Below, piece after piece: positions 56,230 to 64,000 of a stretch of 64,000 bases of DNA. The DNA is taken from positions 1,581,561-1,645,560 of the forward strand of contig NZ_LT699745.1 of the NCBI RefSeq assembly GCF_900155385.1. Direction: 5' to 3'. The position numbers and the translations under genes are program-made. The notes beneath the pieces were generated by a model that saw nothing but the letters and a program-made list of their open reading frames with translations, was not told the DNA's origin and searched no databases. The stretch's first letter is position 1, and the number at the start of each line of letters is the position of its first letter. This DNA is from Vreelandella massiliensis. GTDB lineage: Bacteria; Pseudomonadota; Gammaproteobacteria; Pseudomonadales; Halomonadaceae.

Positions 56230-58266
56230 TTAGGTGACCCGCTGCCCCGGCTCGGCGCCGGCGTCCGGCGAGAGCAGATAAATGCCGTCGTTATTGGCAC
56301 TGGCGAGCACCATGCCTTCGGAGATGCCAAAGCGCATCTTGCGCGGGGCGAGGTTGGCCACCATCACCGTGAGCCGGCCCTCCAACGCCTCTGGGGCGTA
56401 GGAGGAGCGAATGCCGGAAAAGACGTTGCGCGTCTCGCCCCCGAGATCCAGCGTCAGCTGTAACAGCTTGTCGGCGCCTTCGACGTACTGCGCCTTGGCG
56501 ATACGGGCAATGCGCAGATCCACCTTGATGAAGTCGTCGAAGCTGATTTCAGGGGCAATGGGGTCATCGGCGAGCGCCCCTTTGGGCGCGTCTTTAAGTT
56601 TCTGCTCTTCCACTAAATCCTCCTTGGAGGCGTCGATCATGGCGTCGATTTTGTCGCGCTCAACGCGGGTCATCAGCGGCTTGAACTTGTTGATGGTGTG
56701 CCCCGTCAGCACGTCGTGGCGGCTGTGCCAGTCGAGGGTATCCACGTTCAAGAATGCTCGGGCTTGCTCGGCCATGGCCGGAACCACCGGCGCGAGGTAG
56801 ACCATGAGTTGGCGGAACAGGTTGATACCCACCGAGCAGATATCCAGCACCTCTTGCTCGCGACCCTCTTGCTTGGCCAGCACCCACGGCTCGGCGTCGG
56901 CGATGTAGGTGTTGGCTTCGTCGGCGAGCTCCATGATGTGGCGCATCGCGCGACTGAACTCGCGGGCTTCATAATCTGCGGCGATCGCATCGCCGGCGGC
57001 GATAAAACGCGCCAGCATCTGCGGCTCGGCGCAGCGGGACGCCAGCGTGCCGCCCCCGAGTTTTTTCACGAAGCCGGCGCAGCGGCTGGCGATATTAATG
57101 ACCTTGCCCACCAGGTCGCTGTTCACTCTCGCGGCGAAGTCGTCCAGGTTCAGGTCGAGATCGTCCACCTTGGAGGTGAGCTTGGCGGCGAAGTAGTAGC
57201 GCAGGTACTCGGGGTTGAGGTGGTCGGCGTAGGTGGCGGCCTTGATGAAGGTGCCGCGCGATTTTGACATCTTGGCGCCGTCGACGGTGACAAAGCCGTG
57301 GCAGTTGACCGCCGTGGGCGTGCGGAAATCGGCGCCGTGCAGCATGGCGGGCCAAAACAGGGCGTGGAAGTAGACGATGTCCTTGCCGATAAAGTGATAC
57401 ACCTCGGCATCGCTGTCTGGCTGCCAGAAGCTATCGAAGTTGATATTGTCGCGCTCGCACAGGTTTTTAAAACTGGCGAGGTAGCCAATCGGCGCGTCGA
57501 GCCAAACGTAAAAATACTTGCCCGGCGCATCGGGAATTTCAAAACCGAAATAGGGCGCATCGCGGGAGATATCCCACTCGTTGAAGCCTGATTCAAACCA
57601 CTCCATGAGTTTGTTGCGGATCTGCGGCTGTACGTGACCGTCATTGATCCACTGCTGCAGGAATTCGGCGAAATCGGGCAGCTTGAAAAAGTAGTGGGTG
57701 GAGCTGCGCACTTCCGGCGTGGCGCCAGAGATCGCCGAGACAGGGTTAATCAGCTCCGCCGGCGTGTAGGTGGCGCCGCACTTTTCGCAGTTATCGCCGT
57801 ATTGGTCGTCGGCCTTGCACTTTGGGCAAGTGCCTTTGATGAAGCGGTCGGCAAGAAATAGCCCCTTCTGCGGGTCGAACATCTGTTCAATGTCGCGGGT
57901 AGCGATATGGCCCTTGTCGCGCAGCCGGGTATAGATCAGCTCGCTGAAGTGGCGGTTCTCGTCGGAGTGAGTGGAGTGGTAGTTGTCGAAGTTGACGCCA
58001 AAGCGGGCGAAGTCGGCTTGGTGATCGCGGGAGACGCGTTCGATCAGCGCTTCCGAGGTGATGCCCTCCTGCTCGGCGCGCAGCATGATCGCCGTCCCAT
58101 GGGCGTCGTCGGCGCAGACGTAGTAGCACTGCTGGCCACGGCTTTTCTGGAAGCGCACCCAGATATCGGTCTGAATGTACTCTAAGAGGTGACCGAGGTG
58201 GATGTCGCCGTTGGCGTAGGGGAGGGCGCTTGTGACCAGAATCTTGCGCGTGGCGGTATGAGACAT
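56230..58266 (-). CDS. metG: Methionyl-tRNA synthetase
   Basis: Class I aminoacyl-tRNA synthetase of 678 residues. The HIGH-type motif is [14 protein letters not shown] (about residue 21), the zinc knuckle has CPKC and CEKC (about 145-162), and the KMSKS loop is [10 protein letters not shown]. The C-terminal about 110 residues are the dimerising tRNA-binding OB domain ([20 protein letters not shown] ... [19 protein letters not shown]), as in E. coli. It leads the rsx operon with only five bases to rsxA. Confidence 0.97.
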   Translation of the reverse strand: MSHTATRKILVTSALPYANGDIHLGHLLEYIQTDIWVRFQKSRGQQCYYVCADDAHGTAIMLRAEQEGITSEALIERVSRDHQADFARFGVNFDNYHSTHSDENRHFSELIYTRLRDKGHIATRDIEQMFDPQKGLFLADRFIKGTCPKCKADDQYGDNCEKCGATYTPAELINPVSAISGATPEVRSSTHYFFKLPDFAEFLQQWINDGHVQPQIRNKLMEWFESGFNEWDISRDAPYFGFEIPDAPGKYFYVWLDAPIGYLASFKNLCERDNINFDSFWQPDSDAEVYHFIGKDIVYFHALFWPAMLHGADFRTPTAVNCHGFVTVDGAKMSKSRGTFIKAATYADHLNPEYLRYYFAAKLTSKVDDLDLNLDDFAARVNSDLVGKVINIASRCAGFVKKLGGGTLASRCAEPQMLARFIAAGDAIAADYEAREFSRAMRHIMELADEANTYIADAEPWVLAKQEGREQEVLDICSVGINLFRQLMVYLAPVVPAMAEQARAFLNVDTLDWHSRHDVLTGHTINKFKPLMTRVERDKIDAMIDASKEDLVEEQKLKDAPKGALADDPIAPEISFDDFIKVDLRIARIAKAQYVEGADKLLQLTLDLGGETRNVFSGIRSSYAPEALEGRLTVMVANLAPRKMRFGISEGMVLASANNDGIYLLSPDAGAEPGQRVT

Positions 58267-58310
58267 GGGTAATGATACTTCCGTTGACGTCAGCAGACTG
58301 TAATCAAAGA

Positions 58311-58332
58311 CGGCGAAGCAGACGCTTCGCCG
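58311..58332 (-). terminator. Stem-loop between the 93-residue gene and metG
   Basis: CGGCGAAGC-AGAC-GCTTCGCCG, a perfect 9-base stem followed on the minus strand by TCTTTGATT. A moderate terminator for the upstream small gene. Confidence 0.5.
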
Positions 58333-58358
58333 GTGAAAAGATAAAAGATAAGGCGCCG

Positions 58359-58640
58359 TTAGTAGAGCGCCTGCTCCTCAAGCACGACTTCGCGCAGCAG
58401 GGCCAAAAAGAGCCGGTCGGCTTCAGAGTGCTCGGCCGGATCTTCGGGGATATGCACACTGGTGGTGTCAGATATCTCATTGGCCACCCGTGCCATTACT
58501 TCCGGCGAGCTGCCGTTGGCGAACTCTTTACGCGCCACTTCAAGCGACTGCTCAAGAATTTTGGGGTCTTGCAAAAGCTTACGAATGAAGCCTTGCAGTT
58601 CGTTGATAATACGTGTTTTTTGAATTTCTGACGCAGACAT
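58359..58640 (-). CDS. Conserved-looking hypothetical protein, 93 residues
   Basis: I do not recognise this gene. It has a strong ribosome site (AAGGAGA, nine bases before ATG 58640), normal codon use, and its own downstream stem-loop, so it is very probably expressed. The product is soluble, acidic and mostly helical, with alternating charged heptads ([48 protein letters not shown]) and no cysteine or membrane segment. It lies exactly where the spacer tRNAs and 23S gene would be expected after the 16S rRNA gene. Confidence 0.7.
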   Translation of the reverse strand: MSASEIQKTRIINELQGFIRKLLQDPKILEQSLEVARKEFANGSSPEVMARVANEISDTTSVHIPEDPAEHSEADRLFLALLREVVLEEQALY

Positions 58641-58904
58641 AAAGGTTCTCCTTAAAGGCCCAGCGTGCCCTTACCCATCAATGCGTTGACCATAGCATTT
58701 TTTATCGCCTACGACATGATCGACGCGCGTTTGCTGTCTACAAAGATAGCAGGCTTATAGCTTGAGTCGCCCAGCCTTGTGTTTTACCGGGTTGGCGTAT
58801 TGCGCAAGCCAGTAGGGCCTTAAGTGCGCGGGTACCGTGGCCAGGCGCGCTTGAATGATCAGGTAATTCATTGTGAGCGCTTACCGCGAGGATGACGCAT
58901 CGGT
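58641..58904. other. Region after the 16S 3' end; no spacer tRNA or 23S
   Basis: The first about 50 bases after the 16S end are rRNA-precursor sequence, including the RNase III stem arm at 58856-58885. From about 58850 leftwards nothing resembles a 16S-23S spacer: no tRNA-Ile or tRNA-Ala, no second boxA. The rest is unremarkable intergenic sequence ahead of the 93-residue gene. Confidence 0.7.
58856..58885 (-). other. 16S precursor processing stem, 3' arm
   Basis: This segment is complementary (about 26 of 30 positions, one bulge) to 60569-60597 in the 16S leader. Paired in the transcript, the two arms form the long helix cut by RNase III to release pre-16S rRNA. Confidence 0.8.
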
Positions 58905-60438
<1,534 letters not shown>

Positions 60439-60568
60439 AAAATCATACAGTTCTTGCCTGCCCGAAGGCAGAAGCGAACCAATCTTGGCTCAAGGTTCAA
60501 ACGAATTCAGTCAAATTGACATTTGACGAGTCGCTTGCCTTGATAATAGGTGACTTGTCACCCTCATC

Positions 60569-60597
60569 GGCAAGCGCCCACATGAATTACCTGATCA
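60569..60597 (-). other. 16S precursor processing stem, 5' arm
   Basis: Leader segment between boxA and the 16S 5' end, complementary to 58856-58885. It forms the RNase III helix enclosing the 16S sequence. Confidence 0.8.
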
Positions 60598-60599
60598 AA

Positions 60600-60611
60600 T
60601 TCTTAAAGAGC
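60600..60611 (-). promoter_or_regulatory. rRNA antitermination boxA
   Basis: On the minus strand GCTCTTTAAGAA, close to the consensus TGCTCTTTAACA, about 45 bases downstream of the rrn promoter. It recruits NusB/NusE for Rho-resistant transcription. Confidence 0.75.
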
Positions 60612-60614
60612 TTC

Positions 60615-60635
60615 AAAAAGGCAGAACGCTCTGCC
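60615..60635 (-). terminator. Terminator-like hairpin in the rrn leader
   Basis: GGCAGA-GCGT-TCTGCC followed by TTTTT on the minus strand, between the rrn promoter and boxA. It has the form of an intrinsic terminator placed just upstream of the antitermination signal. Confidence 0.6.
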
Positions 60636-60651
60636 CTCTCGATGGATGCGT

Positions 60652-60679
60652 ATCATACTAGCTTTTCGATCCAGGTCAA
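60652..60679 (-). promoter_or_regulatory. rrn P1-type sigma-70 promoter
   Basis: On the minus strand TTGACC, 16 bases, TATGAT. A short AT-rich stretch upstream (about 60680-60710) is a candidate UP element. The 16-base spacing is typical of stringently controlled rRNA promoters. It begins about 35 bases after the msrQ stop. Confidence 0.75.
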
Positions 60680-60711
60680 GGCCTGCTAGCGATTTTCGCT
60701 TTTTCAATTAG

Positions 60712-61311
60712 CTATTGACGATGCACTATCGCATCAACCAGCCGGAATCCAAGAAGTCCAAGGAAAATGGCGGCAAAGGTGGTAGGAAGCAAATAGTCAG
60801 CACGCGTAAGCACCCATAGATGATAGATGCCCAGCCCTGCTGAAACATAAATAAGACGATGTAACCAATGCCAGGCAGACCATCCCATTTTTTGTGGGGC
60901 CCAACGAAAAGACGTCAGCGCGAGCGGAACTAGAAGTAGCCAAGCCAGTACGCCGTATCGAACGTATTCCAACTCCCACATATCATGCCAAATCCAACGC
61001 CATGCCCAATATTGATCCCAACCGACCCACGTCAGCATATGCATTGTGAGCCAAAACAAAGCCCACAACCCTATCTGCCTGCGTGCAATCATGATTCCGA
61101 CCCACCCTGTAAGGCGAAAGGCAGGGCTAAACGCAATGGTCGCAAGCAAAAGTATTAACCCTGTTCGCCCCGTAAAGTGAAGCACCGTTTCTGCAGGATT
61201 AACGCCTAAGCCATCCGATAGCCACAGCCATCCTAACCAACAGCCAGGAAGAATGCCTGCCAGCAGAACCAATAGCCGAAAAAGCACGATTTTCGCTTTC
61301 GCATCTATCAT
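60712..61311 (-). CDS. msrQ: Haem-binding membrane subunit MsrQ
   Basis: Integral membrane b-type haem protein of 199 residues with about six helices, the quinol-linked electron donor for periplasmic methionine sulfoxide reductase MsrP. Histidines in HFTGRTGLILL, LTMHMLTWVGWD, HWLHRLIYV and GIYHLWVL are candidate haem ligands. It starts 30 bases after the msrP stop, so msrPQ form an operon. It was formerly called YedZ. Confidence 0.93.
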   Translation of the reverse strand: MIDAKAKIVLFRLLVLLAGILPGCWLGWLWLSDGLGVNPAETVLHFTGRTGLILLLATIAFSPAFRLTGWVGIMIARRQIGLWALFWLTMHMLTWVGWDQYWAWRWIWHDMWELEYVRYGVLAWLLLVPLALTSFRWAPQKMGWSAWHWLHRLIYVSAGLGIYHLWVLTRADYLLPTTFAAIFLGLLGFRLVDAIVHRQ

Positions 61312-61340
61312 AGATAAAGCACTTTTAGTCGTAATAGCGA

Positions 61341-62309
61341 TCAGTAGTGGCTCTGTAAGTCCATTCCATCATAGAGATGAGCAACTTCATCTTCATAACC
61401 GTTAAACATCATCGTTTCCCGCCGGCCCGGCTCTCCTATACGCCGCTCTCGCGCCTGCGACCATCGGGGATGGTCTACGTTGGGATTAACATTAGCGAAG
61501 AAACCATACTCTTCAGGGTTTTTTTCCTCCCAAGAAGTTGTGGGCTTTTGCTCAAGTGCTCGAATGGCTTTTACGGACTTAATGCTTTTGAAGCCATATT
61601 TCCAAGGCACCACCAAGCGCATCGGCGCGCCATTTTGATTGGGCATTTTTTCACCGTACATCCCCACGGCAATCATGGTTAACGGATGCATGGCCTCATC
61701 TATACGCAAAGCCTCGCGGTAAGGCCATTCAATGATTGAACGGCGTTGACCACGCAAATTTTCGGGATCGTAAATGGCTTCAAACTCAATATATTTAGCC
61801 TTTGAAGTTGGATCATGATGCTTTAAAAGATCACGCAGCGGAAAACCTAACCAAGGGATCACCATCGACCAGGCTTCAACGCAACGAAGACGGTAGATTC
61901 GCTCCTCCAGACTGAAGCGTTGCAAAATGTCTTCAAAGGCGATATCACCGGTTTTATTGAACTCCCCCTCTATTCGCACGCTCCAGGGGTCCGTAGGCAA
62001 TTTATGGGCATACACTTCTGGATCACTCTTTCGTGTTCCAAATTCATAAAAATTGTTATAAGAGGTCGCATCGCCGTAATCGGTGATCTCTTCATCGCCG
62101 GCAAAATCCTCACGCGGCATATCCTCCGTTAACTGTTTCTTGAAGGCTTCAGACCAGGCTTCTGCTTTGGCAGGCATGAGCAACCCTGAAGGTAGCATCG
62201 ATGCAGCTCCAAGCGCCGCTCCTTGACGAAGAAAGCGTCTGCGTTTTTCAAAGAGCCTTTTGGGCGTTACTTCTGATTCGGAAATAGCAGGATAGCGGTA
62301 ACGAGACAT
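61341..62309 (-). CDS. msrP: Methionine sulfoxide reductase catalytic subunit MsrP
   Basis: Molybdopterin enzyme of 322 residues that repairs oxidised methionines in periplasmic proteins. A twin-arginine signal ([17 protein letters not shown]) exports it folded. The molybdenum-coordinating Cys143 is in [15 protein letters not shown], followed by [17 protein letters not shown]. It was formerly called YedY. It is divergent from a cytochrome c peroxidase gene across about 250 bases, so two periplasmic oxidant-defence units share a control region. Confidence 0.94.
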   Translation of the reverse strand: MSRYRYPAISESEVTPKRLFEKRRRFLRQGAALGAASMLPSGLLMPAKAEAWSEAFKKQLTEDMPREDFAGDEEITDYGDATSYNNFYEFGTRKSDPEVYAHKLPTDPWSVRIEGEFNKTGDIAFEDILQRFSLEERIYRLRCVEAWSMVIPWLGFPLRDLLKHHDPTSKAKYIEFEAIYDPENLRGQRRSIIEWPYREALRIDEAMHPLTMIAVGMYGEKMPNQNGAPMRLVVPWKYGFKSIKSVKAIRALEQKPTTSWEEKNPEEYGFFANVNPNVDHPRWSQARERRIGEPGRRETMMFNGYEDEVAHLYDGMDLQSHY

Positions 62310-62455
62310 TTCACTCGGCTCCTCTGATAAAGCTTTTCGATACCCGTGAGCTATATTTTTTATCTAGACGATAACGCTAGCACGTTAAACTCGTTTGCGA
62401 TAAGGCAAAAACTGATACAGCTCAATGTAGGCACTTATCCGACTAATTCACTAGG

Positions 62456-62469
62456 TTGATTTTTATCGT
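62456..62469 (+). promoter_or_regulatory. Candidate FNR/Anr box
   Basis: TTGAT-TTTT-ATCGT matches the FNR/Anr consensus TTGATnnnnATCAA at eight of ten positions, about 95 bases before the cytochrome c peroxidase start. Such peroxidases are often under oxygen control. The match is suggestive only. Confidence 0.3.
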
Positions 62470-62557
62470 CTCTTCAACCTTACTAGTTAAGTAGAGCTAC
62501 GCTACATACCACCCTCCGCGCGAGAGGGGCCGTGAATAGCAAGAAAGGGGACGTTTT

Positions 62558-63556
62558 ATGAAAAAGCACCATGCCGTCAAAAAAATATTGCCAGCTCTAA
62601 TAGCAAGTTCTGCCCTCTTACCAGCGGGTGTCGCCATTGCTGAAGATGGCCTTGAGGATTACCGCGCTCGTTTCGAGCCACTGCCCTATTTCCCCCCTAT
62701 GCCTGCGGATAACTCCTTGAGCCCTGAAAAGGTTGAGCTCGGCAACATGCTCTTTTTCGAGCCAAGGATTTCCTCCAGTGGCGTTATCAGCTGTGCAACT
62801 TGCCATAACCCTGCATTAGGCTGGTCAGACCGTATTCCCCGTGCCACAGGACACGATGGCCAAGTCGGTGAACGTAATACGCCGACCGTTCTGAACAGTG
62901 GCTTTTTGGAAGCTCAATTCTGGGATGGTCGCGCACCCGATCTAGAAGCCCAGGCCCTCGGCCCCATTGAAGCAGGCGTCGAAATGGCAATGGATCTAGA
63001 AGATGCGCTTGAGCGATTAAATGAATTTGACCTCTATCAGCGCAAGTTTGAGGAGGCATTCCCTGGGGAGGAAAATCCCATTAATGCCGATAACCTCGCA
63101 CAGTCGCTTGCCTCATTCCAGCGGACACTGAATACGCCGCACTCACCGTTTGATCGCTACTTGCGTGGTGACATGGAGGCGATCAGTGACGAGGCGAAAG
63201 ATGGCATGGTCGCTTTTGTTGATAATGGCTGCGTTGCTTGCCACCGCGGCCCAGCCCTGACGGATAGCCAATTCCACGCTATTCAAGTCCCCGGCTCAAC
63301 GGACCTAGGTCGCTACACCGTTACCGAAGAAGAAAGCGATAAGTATCGCTTCAGGACGCCAACGCTACGCAATGTTGCCGTCACTTATCCCTACATGAAT
63401 AACGGTGCCACTGAGACATTGGAAGAAGCCATATCCATCATGGGTGAAGAAATGCTGGGTCGTGAACTTGAAGAAGGAACTATCAACGACATCACTGCCT
63501 TCTTGCATACATTAACAGGTGAGATGCCAGATTTTGATGTACCCGCCCTTCCCTAA
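62558..63556 (+). CDS. Di-haem cytochrome c peroxidase
   Basis: Periplasmic di-haem protein of 332 residues in the CcpA/MauG family. A signal peptide (MKKHHAVKKILPALIASSAL, cleavage near AIA/ED) precedes two haem c sites: Cys79-Cys82-His83 (CATCH) and Cys225-Cys228-His229 (CVACH). The segment FWDGRAPDLEAQALGPI and the closing RTPTLRNVAVTYPYMNNGA are typical of bacterial cytochrome c peroxidases that reduce H2O2 with electrons from cytochrome c. AGGGGAC lies before the ATG. A terminator follows at 63629-63661. Confidence 0.9.
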   Translation: MKKHHAVKKILPALIASSALLPAGVAIAEDGLEDYRARFEPLPYFPPMPADNSLSPEKVELGNMLFFEPRISSSGVISCATCHNPALGWSDRIPRATGHDGQVGERNTPTVLNSGFLEAQFWDGRAPDLEAQALGPIEAGVEMAMDLEDALERLNEFDLYQRKFEEAFPGEENPINADNLAQSLASFQRTLNTPHSPFDRYLRGDMEAISDEAKDGMVAFVDNGCVACHRGPALTDSQFHAIQVPGSTDLGRYTVTEEESDKYRFRTPTLRNVAVTYPYMNNGATETLEEAISIMGEEMLGRELEEGTINDITAFLHTLTGEMPDFDVPALP

Positions 63557-63571
63557 CGAGCCATAAACCAC

Positions 63572-63625
63572 GCTTTTGAACACAAGCTTTTGAACACAAG
63601 CTTTTGAACACAAGCTTTTGAACAA
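63572..63625. repeat. Tandem 14-base repeat, about four copies
   Basis: GCTTTTGAACACAA is repeated three times exactly and a fourth time in part, directly after the peroxidase stop and just before its terminator. Copy number may vary by replication slippage. It is too short and spacerless for CRISPR. Confidence 0.9.
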
Positions 63626-63628
63626 CAA

Positions 63629-63661
63629 TAGGCCAGCTAGTCATAGCTGGCCTACTTTTTT
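63629..63661 (+). terminator. Rho-independent terminator after the peroxidase
   Basis: TAGGCCAGCTA-GTCA-TAGCTGGCCTA followed by C and six T: a perfect 11-base stem. It also separates the opposing CaCA exchanger gene. Confidence 0.9.
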
Positions 63662-63679
63662 GCCTCTAAAAAGCAGGCA

Positions 63680-64000
63680 TCAAGCGCCTATAACCAGCGA
63701 CACCATGTACGCCGTGTAGGCAACAAAAAGAATGAGTAATACCCCCCCCTCTAACCGGTTAATACGCCGGGGGCGCCCACGCCAAGAAAAGGCAAACAGA
63801 ACCATTAATAGTGTCATCACGGTCATCACCACCCAATCACGAGATAAAACCTCGCTACCAGTCTGAATCGGGGTAATAACACCCGCCAGCCCCACGACGC
63901 CCAGTGTATTAAATAAATTGGAGCCAACAACGTTGCCTAGCACCATGTCGTGCTCTTTGCGTCTTAACGCGCTAATGGACGAGGCAAGCTCTGGCAGCGA
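63680..64000 (-). CDS. CaCA-family Na+/Ca2+ exchanger, C-terminal part (cut by window edge)
   Basis: The C-terminal 106 residues of a membrane exchanger of the YrbG/CaxA type, with the reading frame open to the right edge. It begins inside the second alpha repeat, SLPELASSISALRRKEHDM then VLGNVVGSNLFNTLGVVG, which carries the conserved Glu and Asn/Ser that coordinate the ion. Two further hydrophobic helices and a basic loop (RGRPRRINRLEGG) lead to the stop. Substrate could be Ca2+ or another cation. The N-terminal half lies outside the window. Confidence 0.88.
   Translation of the reverse strand, partial: SLPELASSISALRRKEHDMVLGNVVGSNLFNTLGVVGLAGVITPIQTGSEVLSRDWVVMTVMTLLMVLFAFSWRGRPRRINRLEGGVLLILFVAYTAYMVSLVIGA

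Noticed and set aside
63572..63625. Possible CRISPR-like repeat
   Set aside because: Units are 14 bases, directly adjacent without spacers, and no cas genes are present.

Overview
This window reads as a chromosomal segment of a moderately halophilic gammaproteobacterium, most likely a Halomonas relative (Halomonadaceae). The reasons are: a complete 16S rRNA gene whose variable regions resemble Halomonas 16S from memory; gammaproteobacterial gene orders (accB-accC-prmA-dusB-fis-purH and metG-rsxABCDGE-nth); cation transporters suited to a salt-adapted cell (a DUF1538 antiporter pair, a YuiF/NhaC-type carrier, an Rsx/Rnf complex, a CaCA exchanger); and the PPi-type phosphofructokinase that I recall from Halomonas and methylotrophs. 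Most of the sequence is housekeeping. There is no prophage, integron, insertion sequence or CRISPR array.

Layout. 1-8.5 kb: the N-terminus of a VpsR-like regulator, an ABC importer of the TrpX/YtlA type, an HDOD-GGDEF protein, then mntR divergent from a Mn/Zn ABC importer. 8.5-11 kb: a minus-strand operon of two DUF1538 membrane proteins, a PII-like protein and a CBS protein. 11-17 kb: a FabI-like reductase, a MaoC-phosphotransacetylase fusion and acetate kinase, an MFS gene remnant with a REP-like repeat, a YuiF-type transporter, and trmJ. 17-20 kb: groESL with a clear heat-shock promoter, and fxsA. 20-27.5 kb: an SDR, a probable outer-membrane protein, tRNA-Leu(UAG), comF, srkA, a secreted VirB10/TraB-like domain protein, folE and a gabD-like dehydrogenase. 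27.5-36 kb: the minus-strand dsbD, accBC, prmA, dusB-fis, purH block. 36-42.5 kb: ppa, a phosphatase-pseudokinase fusion, a PPi-dependent phosphofructokinase, rnt, argG and an HlyU-family gene. 42.5-49 kb: a signalling island made of a DUF294 protein, a transporter-histidine kinase, a small membrane protein, a membrane-anchored PAS/exonuclease fusion and a single-domain response regulator. 49-58.6 kb: metG, rsxABCDGE, nth and a carboxysomal-type carbonic anhydrase in one run. 58.6-60.7 kb: a 16S rRNA gene with its own promoter and RNase III stem but no 23S, 5S or spacer tRNA after it. 60.7-64 kb: msrPQ, a cytochrome c peroxidase and the C-terminus of a CaCA exchanger.

The points I think deserve most attention are: (1) the CrbS-like two-component island containing an exonuclease fused to a degenerate sensor core; (2) the CsoSCA-like carbonic anhydrase at the tail of the rsx-nth operon; (3) the unlinked 16S gene; (4) the phosphatase-kinase fusion that has lost the catalytic HRD aspartate; (5) the DUF1538-PII-CBS operon. 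All calls rest on reading the sequence and on remembered family knowledge. No database search was run.
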